Shown here piece after piece: positions 62,040-64,000 of a stretch of 64,000 bases of DNA. The notes beneath the pieces are model-generated. The model was not told where the DNA came from. It ran no database searches and saw only the letters and a list, made by a program, of their open reading frames with translations. This stretch comes from Linum tenue (taxonomy: Eukaryota > Streptophyta > Magnoliopsida > Malpighiales > Linaceae). A program made the position numbers and the translations under genes. The stretch covers positions 69,093,703 to 69,157,702 of the forward strand of contig CAMGYJ010000002.1 in assembly GCA_946122785.1 (NCBI GenBank), in the 5' to 3' direction. Numbering within the stretch: the stretch's first letter is position 1; every line of letters begins with the position of its first letter.

Positions 62040-63937
62040 ATGTCAGGGAGCCCTGTTGCCATGTACGATAAAGAAGAGACTGAAAACCCCAGCTGGAGTT
62101 CTTCGATCCTTGCACAGACAACAGAAGATGTTGCGAAAGCTGTTGCTGCTGCAGCTGCCACTGTTCGTTCTCCACGCCCCTCTGTGATTTTTTCATCTAA
62201 AGAGGAAAATGTTGGTAGCCCACTTCAGAAATTCCAGCGCCAAGTGTCAAAGGTGCTCAAAGGCATGTCGCCTCCTCGCCGTGAAGTGAGGATTGGAAAT
62301 TACAATCCTGAGCTTCTAACCAGCCAAAAGCGGCAATGGGCCAGCCAGTTGCAGAACTTGGTATGTTATTTTAGTTCAGGTAGACCTTTTCGTGTATTGT
62401 CAATTGATTCCAGACCGAACAAGTTTAGCTATTTGTGATCTGGGTCCTCGTACTTAAACTTTTATTAAACCTTTGCTCATCATAGTGGTTTCAATCATCT
62501 TGTGTATAGGAGTTTTTACTTGTTCAATCTGGCACTTGATCTCTGGATGCTCAGTTTATTTTGTCACGTATTATTCATGATAATACTTCACTTGTTTAGT
62601 TATTGTGTAACAAATTCTTAGTCGTTTTTTATTACAACTACTTAAGTATGCAGGATCACAGGGCCTTGAAGGAGCATTCGAAACTTTTTGAGAGCATGGT
62701 CGTTGTTGGACTTCCTCCTAATAGTGACGTTCAGTCTCTTCAAAGGCAATTCTGTTCAAGAAGGTCTGAAGGTTCGGGGAGACTGCAAACTGTTCTTGGT
62801 TCTCAAAACCAGTCTCGAGTAGAACCTCTTCTCGAGCCTCAGGTGAAAACTTCTGTTGAAGCAATATTGCGAAACTTGTTTCATCGGAATTTCATAATTT
62901 CTTAGATTTTGTATTAACCATCTGAATTTCTACTTCCAGGTCTTGTTTGTTTACCCGCCCGACAAGCCACTACCTCTTAAATACAAGGATCTTCTATCAT
63001 TTTGCTTTCCTGCTGGTGTGGAGGTTGAATATACTCTCGTTATTTGCTTCTATTCCCTATTTCCCATTATTAGCCATTGTGCTGGGGGTTGTTCTTACAA
63101 TTGCATATCCCATTCTCCTTTCACCTCTAAAAGGGATCCATAGATCTTTCGCTAACTGATAGTTGAATATCCATCCGTACAACTAATTGTGACTTTTCTA
63201 TTCCTTTTTCCGCTTTTGTTGTTTCTTTTTTAGGTGTTTTAACTGATAAATATTAGTTTCTCATGGTCAATCTTTAATCTTTCTATGAAATATATGTGAA
63301 GTGTGTTAATGTTGCTTCTAACTCGGGCTTTTCCATAATCTGCACTTTCAGGTTAATGCTGTCGAGAAAACTGCATCCATGAGTGAGTTGAATGAGATTC
63401 TTCTTGCACAGGTAACATTTGCTGTGATGTCATGTGGCATTTTTTGCATTGATTAGTTGGTTCGTACATGCTTTTGTTACTTGATTGTCAGTGGATGACA
63501 TTGATTCATGAACTGCCTATTTATATTTCTAGACTCCTGTTGATTGAATTGTTGTGCTTGACCAAAAGTTTGGTCCTTGAAATGATTAGCTAAGTGCTTC
63601 AAGTGTCAAACAGATATAGCAAGACACTGGATTGTCCTGTAGGAATGGAATACTTGTGATATTTAAAGAAATTAGTCCTACTGGTGTTTGGAAATAGGCA
63701 TTATAATTGTTTCATCTCTTTTTCTCAGGGTAAATAGGTAAAAATGTATAGTCATTCTTTCTGTTTCAATTTGCATTGCGTGGGATGAGTTATTATGGAA
63801 CCAGTTTTAGCGAAGCAGCACATATTTCAGTTTGTCAGGTCTAGTTTCAGATTTGAAAAGCTGATCATGGTACTGCTGATAATGTTTGGCAGGAACACTT
63901 CAAGCAGAGCGACTTGTCATTTGTTTTCCGGTTACAG
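62040..63937 (+). CDS. DENN domain protein, 5' part (runs off the window)
   Basis: Five exons in phase: 62040-62360, 62654-62842, 62940-63023, 63352-63411 and 63893-63937, ending at a good donor near the window edge (233 residues so far). The first 107 residues are a polar, Ser/Ala-rich region with SPLQKFQRQVSKVLKGMSPP. The uDENN module starts in exon 2 (LFESMVVVGLPPNSDVQSLQ) and continues with VLFVYPPDKPLPLKYKDLLSFCFPAGV, a hallmark split here as YPPDKPLPLKYKDL then FCFPAGV. DENN proteins are exchange factors for Rab GTPases in membrane traffic. It resembles the plant DENN (AEX-3) protein At5g35560 from memory. The cDENN and dDENN parts would lie beyond 64000. Confidence 0.88.
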
Positions 63938-64000
63938 GTATACTTCAAATGTACTTATCATGTTAGTTGCTTAGTGATTATCAGTCAGTATATTTGCAAC

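Overview
This window is nuclear DNA from a flowering plant, most likely a eudicot; the species cannot be fixed from the sequence alone. The evidence is split genes with GT-AG introns, AT-rich introns and spacers, plant-only families (germin-like protein, OPR3, plant O-fucosyltransferase, plastid-type GNAT), a Ty1/copia retrotransposon primed by a TGGTATCAGAGC site, tRNA-derived SINEs and many MITEs. ORF prediction alone misleads here, so gene models were built by reading splice junctions in phase.

Layout. 1-4.1 kb: gene-free, with a GATA microsatellite and two eroded hAT-like MITEs. 4.1-6.1 kb (+): 4-exon conserved plant protein of unknown function. 6.5-9.7 kb: a broken transit-peptide-like ORF, two SINEs, a MULE-like MITE, a local duplication, then the last three exons of a GNAT acetyltransferase lacking its 5' half. 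10.2-13.6 kb (-): 6-exon AMN1/RAD7-like leucine-rich-repeat protein. 14.8-17.6 kb (-): TRAPPC12-like TPR protein with a probable 1.5-kb leader intron. 17.7-20.1 kb: a MULE with long inverted repeats, carrying an isocitrate lyase fragment and split by a nested hAT MITE. 20-29.5 kb: MITE and SINE territory plus one tRNA-Ile(UAU). 29.8-33.7 kb (+): 10-exon O-fucosyltransferase. 34.5-35.3 kb (-): a stand-alone copia-type gag ORF. 37.1-39.3 kb (-): MOB1. 40.6-41.3 kb (-): germin-like protein. 43.6-44.6 kb (+): dead LINE 3' end. 44.9-49.7 kb (-): OPR3, with two transposon relics in its last intron. 50.9-55.2 kb: MITEs and a decayed copia fragment. 55.24-60.49 kb (+): a young, near-complete copia element with 297-bp LTRs and a TCCAC target duplication. 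60.5-64 kb (+): 5' part of a DENN-domain gene that runs off the window.

How the genes relate. They are ordinary independent plant genes, not an operon. GNAT, AMN1-like and OPR3 occur in the same order in Arabidopsis (from memory At2g06025, At2g06040, At2g06050), which suggests an ancestral block since expanded by transposons and extra genes. I found no convincing new multi-gene system. The most interesting material is transposon archaeology: insertions whose pre-insertion (empty) sites are preserved within the same window, a captured isocitrate lyase fragment, a possibly domesticated gag gene and a tandem exon duplication in a glycosyltransferase.
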